Positions 32,849-41,120 of a stretch of DNA of 64,000 bases are shown piece after piece. Position numbers and translations under genes: made by a program. Numbering within the stretch: the stretch's first letter is position 1; each line of letters opens with the position of its first letter. The stretch spans positions 322,916 to 386,915 of the forward strand of contig JBGANY010000001.1 in the NCBI GenBank assembly GCA_044222005.1, read 5' to 3'. Below the pieces are notes generated by a model. That model saw only the letters and a list, made by a program, of their open reading frames with translations. It searched no databases and was not told the origin of the DNA. The stretch comes from Methylotenera_A sp044222005. Lineage in GTDB: Bacteria; Pseudomonadota; Gammaproteobacteria; Burkholderiales; Methylophilaceae.

Positions 32849-34081
32849 ATGACACAAAATTCATTAGGCGATTCAGTTGTACAGAAAACCGTACAGGCGC
32901 AGCAGGTCAATAATGGCGTAGTGGCGGCTGCTACTCAAACACAGCCTCTGTGGTTATTAGCTGAAATCACCTATCGTTGCCCTTTGCATTGTGCTTTCTG
33001 TTACAACCCGACCGATTACGATAAGCACACGCAAAATGAGCTTAGCACCGAGCAATGGATTCAGGTATTGCGTGATGCGCGTAAGCTGGGCGCAATTCAG
33101 CTGGGGATTTCGGGCGGCGAGCCGTTGTTACGTGATGATATTGAAGATATTGTGATTGAAGCGCATAAATTGGGCTATTACAGCAATCTCATTACTTCAG
33201 GTGTCGGCCTTACTGAGAAGCGCATTCAGGCATTTAAAGATGGCGGTCTGGATCATATCCAGCTTTCCATGCACGACATTACCGAAGAGATTAACAATTT
33301 CATCACCAATACCAAAACCTTCGAATTGAAGAAAAAAGTCGCTGCCATGATTAAAAACCACGGCTACCCGATGGTGTTGAATGTGGTGATACACCGCTAC
33401 AACATCGGGCACATGAAACAGATTCTGGAAATGGCCGAGGCGCTGGGGGCGGATTATATTGAGCTGGCCAATACGCAGTATTACGGCTGGTCGCTAATCA
33501 ATCGTAGTCAGCTGATGCCAACTAAAGAGCAAGTGGATGCCGCCGAAGCGGCGACCAATGAATTCCGCGCAACCTCTGGCAGCAAGATGAAGATCTTTTT
33601 CGTAGTGCCGGATTATTTTGCCGACAGGCCTAAAAAATGCATGAATGGCTGGGGCGAAGTGTTCATGATTGTTACCGCGAATGGGGATGTGCTGCCGTGC
33701 CATTCGGCACGTTCGCTGCCTAATATGCGCTTTCCCAATGTGCGTGACGACGATTTAGGCTGGAGCTGGAAAGATTCTCCTGCATTTAATCAATACCGTG
33801 GCACTAACTGGATGAAAGAGCCATGTCGAAGCTGCGATGAAAAAGAAAAAGATCTGGGCGGTTGCCGTTGCCAAACCTTCTTGCTCACCGGCGATGCCGA
33901 AGCCGCCGACCCCGTGTGCAGCAAATCGCCGCATCGCCATTTAATAGACAAGGCGATTGCAGATGCACAAAACCCGCAATTACAGGCACAGCCTATCGTG
34001 TTCAGGAATGATAAAAATTCTAAAAGAGTGATCGCGGGTGAATTGCTGGAGCGGGTAGAGGAGTTTCATGCCTTGCCGTAA
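32849..34081 (+). CDS. pqqE: PqqA peptide cyclase PqqE (radical SAM)
   Basis: A 410-residue radical SAM enzyme with a SPASM domain that joins Glu and Tyr side chains of PqqA. The first iron-sulfur motif is Cys44, Cys48 and Cys51 in YRCPLHCAFCYNP. GISGGEPLLRDD binds SAM, and C-terminal cysteines in LPCHSARS, CRSCDEKEKDLGGCRCQ and DPVCSK bind auxiliary clusters. It is about 25-30 residues longer than many homologues because of a Gln/Val-rich N-terminal extension, but AAGGAGC before the start supports this start. It ends the cassette before a terminator. No pqqF/pqqG protease gene is adjacent. Confidence 0.97.
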   Translation: MTQNSLGDSVVQKTVQAQQVNNGVVAAATQTQPLWLLAEITYRCPLHCAFCYNPTDYDKHTQNELSTEQWIQVLRDARKLGAIQLGISGGEPLLRDDIEDIVIEAHKLGYYSNLITSGVGLTEKRIQAFKDGGLDHIQLSMHDITEEINNFITNTKTFELKKKVAAMIKNHGYPMVLNVVIHRYNIGHMKQILEMAEALGADYIELANTQYYGWSLINRSQLMPTKEQVDAAEAATNEFRATSGSKMKIFFVVPDYFADRPKKCMNGWGEVFMIVTANGDVLPCHSARSLPNMRFPNVRDDDLGWSWKDSPAFNQYRGTNWMKEPCRSCDEKEKDLGGCRCQTFLLTGDAEAADPVCSKSPHRHLIDKAIADAQNPQLQAQPIVFRNDKNSKRVIAGELLERVEEFHALP

Positions 34082-34100
34082 GTTTTCACCGCTATAATAG

Positions 34101-34124
34101 AAGGCGCATTAGCGCCTTTTTTAT
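34101..34124 (+). terminator. Rho-independent terminator after pqqE
   Basis: AAGGCGC, loop ATTA and GCGCCTT followed by TTTTTA. It closes the pqqABCDE operon 19 bases past the pqqE stop. Confidence 0.9.
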
Positions 34125-34142
34125 TTTTAGATTTAACAAAAT

Positions 34143-35324
34143 TTGAAATCACACTCTAACATGTTGGTCTACGTTCTCGCCGCACTGGCAGCATTGGCGC
34201 CGTTTGCCATTGATACTTATTTACCCGCTTTCCACGCCATGGGCAATGATTTAGGCGCTTCCGGTCTGCATATTCAGCAAAGCCTGGCTGTTTATCTGTT
34301 GCCTTATGCACTCATGACATTGTGGCATGGTGCGATTTCTGATGCCATCGGCCGCATCACCACCATCAAATGGGGCTTAGGCATTTTCGTGCTGGCGAGC
34401 ATCGGCTGCGCGTTTGCGCCCAATGTGGAAACGCTATGGTTTTTCCGCGCGCTGCAAGGCGCATCCGGCGGAGCGGGCAATACGGTCGCGCGCGCCATGG
34501 TGCGCGACCTGTTTGAAGGTGCGCAAGCCCAGCGCGTAATGGCCACGGTGCAGATGCTGTTTGGTATTGCGCCAGCTGTAGCGCCGATTATCGGTGGCTT
34601 TCTGCTTGGCTTCGGGTGGCAAAGCATCTTCATCTTTTTGGCGGTTTATGCGGCGCTCACGTTGTGGGCTACAGTGGCTTATTTGCCCGAGACCATGCCG
34701 CCGGAAAAGCGTATACAGCTTTCGGCAACAAGTGTCATCAATAGCTACAAAACCATTTTTAGTGACACAGAATACGCAAAACTCTGCATTGCGCTTGGCG
34801 CTGTATTCTCAGCATTTTTTGTGTATGTGCTGGCAAGCCCTGTGTTTTTAGGTAAACACTTAGGCTTAAGTCCGCAGCAATACGGATTCTTATTTGTACC
34901 TACAGTGACAGGCATGATTATTGGCTCTTATCTAGCCAGGCGTACAGCGGGCAAATACGCACCGCAGAAAGTCATCAGGCTCTCATATGTATGGATGGCC
35001 TGCATTGTTATTGCCAACCTTGCAGTATGCTATTTGTTGCCTGCCAGGCCCGTGTTCAACATCTTGCCGGTGGCTTTGTACAACATCGGCATGGGCGTGA
35101 CCATGCCGATCCTTTCACTCGCCGCACTGGATAGACACGCCAAAATTCGCGGTACGGCGGCTTCCGGGCAGGCGTTCATACAAATGCTGCTGTCCACTAT
35201 ATCAGCCGGCGTGGTCGTGCCAATCTTATGGTATGCGCCATCCGGCTTGGCCTGGGCAATGGCAGGGTATCTGGTAATCAGTTTGGTGGCGGTTAACACG
35301 ACGAAACTCAGTCAAAAAGCCTAA
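34143..35324 (+). CDS. MFS multidrug transporter, Bcr/CflA family
   Basis: A 393-residue inner-membrane transporter with twelve hydrophobic segments. APFAIDTYLPAFHAMGNDL at the start, the loop 2-3 GAISDAIGRI and the segment RALQGASGGAGNTVARAMVRDL are typical of the drug/proton antiporter Bcr/CflA group. The frame opens with a TTG at 34143; the first ATG is at 34161 (MLVYVLAAL), six codons in. Neither has a clear ribosome site, so the start is uncertain. It begins 19 bases after the pqq terminator. Its substrate cannot be predicted. Confidence 0.88.
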   Translation: MKSHSNMLVYVLAALAALAPFAIDTYLPAFHAMGNDLGASGLHIQQSLAVYLLPYALMTLWHGAISDAIGRITTIKWGLGIFVLASIGCAFAPNVETLWFFRALQGASGGAGNTVARAMVRDLFEGAQAQRVMATVQMLFGIAPAVAPIIGGFLLGFGWQSIFIFLAVYAALTLWATVAYLPETMPPEKRIQLSATSVINSYKTIFSDTEYAKLCIALGAVFSAFFVYVLASPVFLGKHLGLSPQQYGFLFVPTVTGMIIGSYLARRTAGKYAPQKVIRLSYVWMACIVIANLAVCYLLPARPVFNILPVALYNIGMGVTMPILSLAALDRHAKIRGTAASGQAFIQMLLSTISAGVVVPILWYAPSGLAWAMAGYLVISLVAVNTTKLSQKA

Positions 35325-35331
35325 AGCCTTA

Positions 35332-35928
35332 TTAATCCGGAAAAACCACTTTTCCGACATTTTTAAATGTTAACTTAATTCCCCGCCATAGCTTGGGGAT
35401 GAGCCAGATCATCACTAAAATGAACGCGGCGAGGACACCTAAAAAAATCATGGGGTGGGCGAGGGCCAGCCAGCCGCCACCTAAAAGCAAACCTTCTTCG
35501 CCAAATGACGCGGCAATGTTGGTGATGGGTTCTGGCGAGGTGTTGATGAGCGCGCGGCTGCCGGCTTTGGTAGCGTGTGTCATGCCGGTGAGCGAGCCGC
35601 CTAATAATGCGGCTAAGGTCGCAATCAGCGGGTCGCTGGTGTTCATAGCGCCCATCGCCAGCAATGCGCCGGCAGGGATGCGAATGAACGTCTGGATGCT
35701 ATCCCAGGCGCTATCGACATAAGGGATTTTGTCGGCCAGAAATTCGATCATGCTCAAAATGCCAGCCACGCCGATGACAACCGGGTTGCTCAGAATGCCT
35801 AAAGAGGACGGCAAGTTGATATACCCGAATTTGGCCAACATGCCGATGATAAATACTGTGAGATATAAGCGTAGCCCGCTTGCCCAGCTCAATCCGCCGG
35901 CAAGCGCAAAGCTTGAAATTGCATCCAT
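35332..35928 (-). CDS. DUF4126 domain membrane protein
   Basis: A 198-residue membrane protein with about five hydrophobic segments. The N-terminal SFALAGGLSWASGLRLYLTVF, the middle DSAWDSIQTFIRIPAGALLA and GGSLTGMTHATKAGSRALIN..SPEP match the family I know as DUF4126, whose function is unknown. It is convergent with the MFS gene: stop codons are 7 bases apart with no terminator between them. The 181-base region upstream (35929-36109), shared with a divergent gene, is AT-rich and shows no clear operator. Confidence 0.8.
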   Translation of the reverse strand: MDAISSFALAGGLSWASGLRLYLTVFIIGMLAKFGYINLPSSLGILSNPVVIGVAGILSMIEFLADKIPYVDSAWDSIQTFIRIPAGALLAMGAMNTSDPLIATLAALLGGSLTGMTHATKAGSRALINTSPEPITNIAASFGEEGLLLGGGWLALAHPMIFLGVLAAFILVMIWLIPKLWRGIKLTFKNVGKVVFPD

Positions 35929-36109
35929 AACCGGCTTTTATTCCTTCATATGAAATGTATATCGCACAATTATAATGAGTTATATAATGCAAAGTCTCAA
36001 GTTTAATAGAAAACTATCCGATAGTTCTAGTGTCAGTAGTATTGTTCTATCTGAGATTATTTGCATACTTTAATTAACATGAATCAACATGTGATAAGTG
36101 GAGCAATAT

Positions 36110-36793
36110 ATGAAAATTAATCGTGAACACGTCGCACTCAATGCATACCTGAATTTACTGGAGCGCAAAGGTTTATCCAAGCCGTTGCTACGCCAGCGCG
36201 AGGTGGTAATTTTAAGGCTTGTGCCGTATATCGAGAAAATCAATAGCGATGGTTTTGCTTTTAGAGAGGCGGTAGACGAGCTGTTCAAGAAGCTGGATAA
36301 ATCACTATGGCCTGTTTACTTGCCGGTTATCCGGGACTATTTTTCTTTCTGGATTAATGACATCAAAGCAGTTGTCGCGATGAACCAGGACAATGCCTTC
36401 GAAGCAAATCCGCCAGAGTGGAGGCCAGCGGAAACAGACCTGAAACAGATGTGGGACTCACTGGATGAGTTGACGCTGACCACCTCCGAAATAAAACCGC
36501 TGGAGACCTACGAGAGCGTACTGCGGAGCCATGGTGCGGATGACTTTTTTGTGGCTGCATGCAAAAAACTTGTTAAATTATTACTGTTGATGCTGCGTAG
36601 CGCCCCGCATAAACAGCCTGTGGCTTATCGTAAGGCGGTGGATGCCAATTTGGCGCTGTTTACATCGGAAGAAGCCTACAATAACTTTTTGAAAGTGGGT
36701 AGAGAGTTTTATTATTTCTGGAAAGGTGATTCTAACGCGCCTGATCAGGTAAAACTAAATCAAGCGCAGCCGGAGCTTGCATACGCAATGTAG
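36110..36793 (+). CDS. Hypothetical protein, soluble and helical
   Basis: A 227-residue protein I do not recognise. There is no signal peptide or membrane segment. It looks mostly alpha-helical, with clusters such as RKGLSKPLLRQREVVILRL near the N-terminus, LWPVYLPVIRDYFSFWINDI in the middle and YNNFLKVGREFYYFWKGD near the end. The start at 36110 is chosen because GTGGAG lies 7-12 bases upstream; a GTG at 36098 would add four residues. It is a single-gene unit with its own terminator, divergent from the DUF4126 gene. Confidence 0.7.
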   Translation: MKINREHVALNAYLNLLERKGLSKPLLRQREVVILRLVPYIEKINSDGFAFREAVDELFKKLDKSLWPVYLPVIRDYFSFWINDIKAVVAMNQDNAFEANPPEWRPAETDLKQMWDSLDELTLTTSEIKPLETYESVLRSHGADDFFVAACKKLVKLLLLMLRSAPHKQPVAYRKAVDANLALFTSEEAYNNFLKVGREFYYFWKGDSNAPDQVKLNQAQPELAYAM

Positions 36794-36811
36794 CTGCTTC
36801 GTCTGGGTAAT

Positions 36812-36840
36812 AAAAAAGGAGACCGACGTCTCCTTTTTTA
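36812..36840. terminator. Bidirectional terminator
   Basis: TAAAAAAGGAGAC, short loop, GTCTCCTTTTTTA. The A-rich left and T-rich right arms allow it to work both for the hypothetical gene on the plus strand and for fdxA on the minus strand, which end on either side. Confidence 0.88.
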
Positions 36841-36863
36841 TTTATATTATCATTGGTAATAAA

Positions 36864-37187
36864 CTATTCAATTAATAAATCAAGCTTGCCAGGTACCCCA
36901 TTCATGGCGTCAGCATCTTCCAGCGCGGGTTTGCGTGAGGTAATGACCGGCCACACCTTGGCTAGGCGCGCGTTTAATGCGATAAACTGCTGCTGGTCTG
37001 CCGGCACATCATCCTCGGCAAAAATCGCCTCAGCAGGGCATTCTGCAACGCACAGTGTGCAATCGATGCACTCGTCCGGGTTGATTGCCAGGAAGTTAGG
37101 TCCTTCGACAAAGCAATCTACAGGGCAGACATCCACGCAGTCGGTATATTTGCATTGAATACAATTTTCGGTGACGACATAAGTCAT
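36864..37187 (-). CDS. fdxA: 7Fe ferredoxin
   Basis: A 107-residue soluble electron carrier of the bacterial [3Fe-4S][4Fe-4S] type. Cysteines lie at 9, 12, 17, 21, 25, 40, 43, 46 and 50; the CIDCTLCVAECP pattern gives the 4Fe site and the N-terminal group the 3Fe site. The C-terminal tail of about 45 residues is typical of the Azotobacter FdI-like family. It lies downstream of the cys genes on the same strand, so it may supply electrons to sulfur assimilation, but it is separated from cysN by 174 bases including a palindromic repeat. Confidence 0.95.
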   Translation of the reverse strand: MTYVVTENCIQCKYTDCVDVCPVDCFVEGPNFLAINPDECIDCTLCVAECPAEAIFAEDDVPADQQQFIALNARLAKVWPVITSRKPALEDADAMNGVPGKLDLLIE

Positions 37188-37258
37188 TTTTACAGTCCTT
37201 TACAGCTTGAATAGCTAAAACGCTATTTTATTAGAAAATTCATCAGTACGCGATGGCT

Positions 37259-37362
37259 ATTTCACCCAAAAACCCGCAGTGACAAGGCGCGCGAGCGCTG
37301 GCAGTACATTTAGGTACGACTAGCGAGCGCAACAAAGTCAATGTGTAGTTTTTGGGTGAAAT
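37259..37362. repeat. Intergenic palindromic repeat, second GTAC type
   Basis: The arms ATTTCACCCAAAAAC (37259-37273) and GTTTTTGGGTGAAAT (37348-37362) are perfectly complementary. Inside, GCGAGCGCT and AGCGAGCGC-like strings flank GTACATTTAGGTAC. The architecture (outer arms, GC-rich middle, two GTAC tetramers in the loop) is that of copies 1-3, but the sequence next to the GTAC differs, so it seems to be a sister family. It ends on the cysN stop codon. Confidence 0.8.
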
Positions 37363-38615
37363 CATACAATCATGCCCGCGCCGACGGTGTTGTTTGTGCT
37401 TTCGTCAATCACAATGAACGCGCCAGTCGCACGATTTTTTGAGTAACTGTCCACCATCAGCGGCTGCGCGAGTTTAAAGCTCATGCGCGCAATATCATTC
37501 ATCTTTAAGTCAGTTGTTGCTTGTTGCTCCAGTGTGTTCACGTCTACTTTATAACTAATCGTGCCGACTTTGGCTTTGGATTCACGCGTCGTGTGACGAA
37601 CAATGTAGGTGCGTGCAGGTGACAGTGGTGTTTCAGACAGCCAGCAAACAAAGGCTTCAATCTGCTTGACGGGGTCAATAGGGCTGCCCGTTTTTATTAT
37701 CATGTCACCACGTGAGGTGTCGATTTCATCTTCCAGCAGCAATGTGATGCTTTGTTCAGTTTGCGCATTTTGCAGCTGCGTTTCGCCCAGCTGAATGGCT
37801 TTTACTTTTGAAGTATAGCCATTAGGGAGTACAGTGACAGCATCCCCCACCGCTATATCACCGCTTTCCACGCGCCCCATAAAGCCCCTGAAGTCGTGTA
37901 AATCGGCATCGGCACTGGCGTGCGGACGGCATACAAACTGCACTGGGAAGCGGAATTCTTCAGATTGTTCGGTATGTGCAGCCGGTGCCTTTTCGAGCAT
38001 CTCGAGCAGCGTTTCGCCTCTGTACCAAGGCATGTTTTCCAGCCTGTCCACAAGCATGTCGCCGTTTAACGCTGACATCGGAATAAAGCGAATGTCGTGC
38101 CCGGATTCATTGTTAGTATTGCGCTGCAGGCCGATTTCTTTGGCAAAAGCCAGATAATCCGCGCAGATTTTGTCGTAGACGTTCTGGTCGTAATCCACCA
38201 AATCCATTTTATTCACCGCGACTACAATGTGCGGAATGCCTACCAGATGTGCCAGATAGCTGTGCCTTCTGGTCTGGGTCAGCACGCCTTTACGCGCATC
38301 GATGAGGATGATCGCCAGGTTGGCGGTAGAGGCTGCCGTCACCATGTTACGCGTGTATAAATAGCGGTAAGCCACATCAATGGTAATGCCTTGCTCGCGC
38401 TCGGCTTGCAGGCCATCGGTAAGCAGCGATAGATCTACGGCTTCCATACCGCGTTTTTTAGAGGTATTTGAAATCTGTGTAAGCGTATCGGCCAGAATAG
38501 TTTTGGTATCAAACAGCAAACGTCCAATGAGTGTGCTTTTGCCGTCATCCACACTGCCGCAGGTCATGAAACGGAGTAGGGAATCGTTGTGTTCAGTTTT
38601 CATATTCATTCTCAA
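37362..38615 (-). CDS. cysN: Sulfate adenylyltransferase subunit 1 (GTPase)
   Basis: A 417-residue EF-Tu-like GTPase that drives ATP sulfurylase CysD to make APS from sulfate. G1 is GSVDDGKSTLIG, G3 is DARKG (in place of DxxG), and G4 is NKMD. Two beta-barrel domains follow. There is no C-terminal APS kinase (CysC) fusion, which agrees with the APS-type reductase in this cluster. It is downstream of cysD across a 149-base gap that holds a palindromic repeat, which is unusual for two subunits of one enzyme. Confidence 0.95.
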   Translation of the reverse strand: MRMNMKTEHNDSLLRFMTCGSVDDGKSTLIGRLLFDTKTILADTLTQISNTSKKRGMEAVDLSLLTDGLQAEREQGITIDVAYRYLYTRNMVTAASTANLAIILIDARKGVLTQTRRHSYLAHLVGIPHIVVAVNKMDLVDYDQNVYDKICADYLAFAKEIGLQRNTNNESGHDIRFIPMSALNGDMLVDRLENMPWYRGETLLEMLEKAPAAHTEQSEEFRFPVQFVCRPHASADADLHDFRGFMGRVESGDIAVGDAVTVLPNGYTSKVKAIQLGETQLQNAQTEQSITLLLEDEIDTSRGDMIIKTGSPIDPVKQIEAFVCWLSETPLSPARTYIVRHTTRESKAKVGTISYKVDVNTLEQQATTDLKMNDIARMSFKLAQPLMVDSYSKNRATGAFIVIDESTNNTVGAGMIV

Positions 38616-38634
38616 AAATCAAAAAATGCTTGAT

Positions 38635-38752
38635 AAATCAATTTATTGGGTTGCAGTGCAAGGCGCACGGCGTGCAAAAACCGGAATTTACACGTAGTAC
38701 ATGAGGATTTTGAGCGCCGCGCAACGCTGCAATGGGTTCAATAAATTGATTT
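38635..38752. repeat. Intergenic palindromic repeat, GTAC-core family, copy 3 (inverted)
   Basis: Read on the minus strand, the core GCTCAAAATCCTCATGTAC, five bases, GTAAATTCCGGTTTTTG matches copies 1 and 2. The outer arms AAATCAATTTATTG (38635-38648) and CAATAAATTGATTT (38739-38752) are perfect complements and unrelated to the arms of the other copies. It lies between cysD and cysN within one transcription unit, so it would form a large hairpin inside the message. Confidence 0.82.
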
Positions 38753-38764
38753 AGTGACATTTTT

Positions 38765-39697
38765 TTAGAAGTAGCCTTCTTTCTTGCGTTGCTCCATGCT
38801 GGCATCAGAAGTTTGGTCGTCCAAACGTGTTGCACCGCGCTCGGTAATTGTTGTTGTTGCAGTTTCCAGTACAATTTTGCTCACAGTATCAGCATCGCTG
38901 ATGACAGGCGCTGTACAGGTAATATCGCCGACGGTTCTGAAACGCACCTGCATGTTAATGATTTCTTCTCCCGCTCTAGGCGGATTGATGACTTCACCGC
39001 TGGCTAGCGGAACATTGATTGGAACGATAGCACCGCCACGCATCACCACATCGCGTTGATGTGCAAAGTAGATGCTGGGTAAGCCTAGGTTTTCGCGCTC
39101 GATATATTGCCATACGTCCATCTCCGTCCAGTTGGAAATCGGAAATGCACGGATATTCTCGCCCTTATGCGAGCGGGCATTGTAAAGATTCCATAACTCG
39201 GGGCGCTGGTTTTTAGGATCCCACTGGCCGAATTCATCTCGGAAACTCATGATGCGCTCTTTGGCGCGCGCTTTTTCTTCATCGCGGCGTGCACCGCCAA
39301 TGCAGCAATCAAACCCGAATTCTTCAATGGCTTCCAGCAGGGTGACAGACTGGTGCTTATTGCGTGGTTCATCGGGCGATTTGAGTACCACGGTACCGCG
39401 TTTCATCGAATCTTCTACCGAGCGTACAATCAATCGCTCGCCCAGTTCTGCTGCGCGCTGATCGCGGAAATCAATCACTTCCTGGTAGTTGTGGCCTGTA
39501 TCAATATGCATGAGCGGGAAGGGGAAGCGGCCCGGGCGAAACGCCTTTTCCGCCAGGCGCAGAATGCATAGCGAATCTTTGCCGCCGGAAAATAACAGCA
39601 CAGGATTGCTGCATTGGCCTGCGACTTCACGCAGGATGTGGATGGCTTCAGCTTCTAACCAATCCAAATGAGATAATGGTTGCTTTTTAATTGACAT
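38765..39697 (-). CDS. cysD: Sulfate adenylyltransferase subunit 2
   Basis: A 310-residue ATP sulfurylase catalytic subunit. The PP-loop LLFSGGKDSLC, the HIDTGHNYQEVIDFRD segment, GGARRDEEKARAKERIMSFR and FPISNWTEMDVWQYI are signatures. The end YERG..GR form seen in enterobacteria is replaced by QRKKEGYF. Length is normal. It lies 41 bases downstream of cysH on the same strand; the gap is AT-rich. Confidence 0.96.
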   Translation of the reverse strand: MSIKKQPLSHLDWLEAEAIHILREVAGQCSNPVLLFSGGKDSLCILRLAEKAFRPGRFPFPLMHIDTGHNYQEVIDFRDQRAAELGERLIVRSVEDSMKRGTVVLKSPDEPRNKHQSVTLLEAIEEFGFDCCIGGARRDEEKARAKERIMSFRDEFGQWDPKNQRPELWNLYNARSHKGENIRAFPISNWTEMDVWQYIERENLGLPSIYFAHQRDVVMRGGAIVPINVPLASGEVINPPRAGEEIINMQVRFRTVGDITCTAPVISDADTVSKIVLETATTTITERGATRLDDQTSDASMEQRKKEGYF

Positions 39698-39738
39698 TTC
39701 AATAACTTATATAATTATATTAATATTTAACTTTAAAT

Positions 39739-40503
39739 CTATTTCTTTACGTGAAGTCCACATTCTTTATTGTTCGGGTCTTCCCACCACCATCTGCCGG
39801 CGCGCACATCTTCACCCACAGCAACCGCACGGGTGCATGGCGCACAGCCAATGCTCGGGTAGAACTGGTCGTGCAGTGCATTGTAAGGTACGTTAAACAT
39901 GCGGATATATGCCCAAACTTCCTGCTCAGTCCAATCGCTTAATGGATTGAATTTCTCGAGCTTGTTCGCTTCGTCAAATTCGCGTATCGGCAAGCTGGCG
40001 CGAGTGGTTGCCTGTGCAGCGCGCATGCCGGTAATCCACGCTTTTTTACCTTTTAGCGCGCGTTGCAGCGGCTCTACCTTACGCATATGGCAGCAGCTTT
40101 TCCTTAGCTCAATACTGTTATAGAACGCATTGATGCCATGATTTCTTACATAAAACTCAACCGTTTGCGCTTGCGGAAAAAATACATTCAACTTGGTGTT
40201 GTAATGCTTTTCCACTTCGGCCATTAAGTTATAGGTTTCTGTTGGCAGGCGGCCGGTGTCGAGTGAGAATATTTCGATTCCCAGATCGTAGTTAAGAATG
40301 ATGTCCGTCAACACCATGTCTTCTGCCCCGAAGCTGTTGGCGAAGGTGATGTTTTCTGCGCCAAACTCTTTGGCCGCTTGATAAAGCACATCAAGCACCT
40401 CACCTTTTTTAGCGTTAACAGTAGCCTCGAGTGCATCAGTCAACGTTGGATTGGTGACAGGGTTGCTGGCCGCAGGTCTGAGCATGGAGACGGTATCGCT
40501 CAT
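39739..40503 (-). CDS. cysH: Assimilatory APS reductase, CysH family
   Basis: A 254-residue thiol-dependent reductase giving sulfite. A CC pair (Cys137-Cys138, in KSCCHMRKVEPL) and a CxxC (Cys220, Cys223, in GCAPCTRAV) are the four ligands of the [4Fe-4S] cluster that marks APS reductases. Enzymes that use PAPS and lack the cluster do not have these pairs. The catalytic cysteine is Cys248 in KECGLH. No cysC is present in the window, which fits APS as substrate. Its start overlaps the DUF934 stop by one base (TAATG), so the two are translationally coupled. Confidence 0.95.
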   Translation of the reverse strand: MSDTVSMLRPAASNPVTNPTLTDALEATVNAKKGEVLDVLYQAAKEFGAENITFANSFGAEDMVLTDIILNYDLGIEIFSLDTGRLPTETYNLMAEVEKHYNTKLNVFFPQAQTVEFYVRNHGINAFYNSIELRKSCCHMRKVEPLQRALKGKKAWITGMRAAQATTRASLPIREFDEANKLEKFNPLSDWTEQEVWAYIRMFNVPYNALHDQFYPSIGCAPCTRAVAVGEDVRAGRWWWEDPNNKECGLHVKK

Positions 40504-41120
40504 TATGCTGTCCTGTTATAGCGCTGAAACACCGGTCGCGGTTCATCCACGGCACCTTGGTAAGGTTCCGAGAAGTCATTCAGGCTGGCAATTGCATCTT
40601 GTGCGGAGCGATCGGCACGGATTTGAAAGCTGGTGAAGCCGCTGCGTTTTAAAAAGTACAGTTGATCCTTGAGCACGTCACCAAAGGCGCGCAGTTCATT
40701 TTTGTAGCCATAGCGCGTCCGTAAGAGCGTGCCAAGCGAGAAGATGCGTCCATCTGCAAAACGTTCTACGTGTATTGCGATAATGGGCAGGGCGTTTAAA
40801 TCAGGCTGGTTCTCAAGCAGGTGCTCCAGAACCTCATGCGTAGACAGCCAAACGCCTACATCGCCTTGCTGGATGCGGTTTGTGAGCTCGTTTTTACGTG
40901 CGATAAACACGCTCAATGGCACGATAATTTTGCTGGTGGCGGGGATGGCGGTAGTTGCAATTTGCTCATCAGTGACGGTATTTTCACCGGTGAGCTTAAA
41001 CAGCACCACTTTGCCTGCTTGTTTACGTTCTTCCACCTGAGAAGCAGGAAGCTGGACCAGCGTCCATGCATCATCAACGATATTTGCAATGCCTTGATTT
41101 AACTGGATTAAGTTACTCAT
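40503..41120 (-). CDS. DUF934 family protein linked to sulfite reductase
   Basis: A 205-residue protein of the DUF934 family, which regularly sits between sulfite reductase and cysH genes in Proteobacteria. FADGRIFSLGTLLRTRYGYKNELRAFGDVLKDQLYFLKRSGF is the recognisable core. No cofactor motif or cysteine pair is visible. It overlaps cysI by four bases (ATGA) and cysH by one base, showing tight coupling. The role is unknown; the constant context suggests a partner or assembly factor of the sulfite reductase. Confidence 0.88.
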   Translation of the reverse strand: MSNLIQLNQGIANIVDDAWTLVQLPASQVEERKQAGKVVLFKLTGENTVTDEQIATTAIPATSKIIVPLSVFIARKNELTNRIQQGDVGVWLSTHEVLEHLLENQPDLNALPIIAIHVERFADGRIFSLGTLLRTRYGYKNELRAFGDVLKDQLYFLKRSGFTSFQIRADRSAQDAIASLNDFSEPYQGAVDEPRPVFQRYNRTA

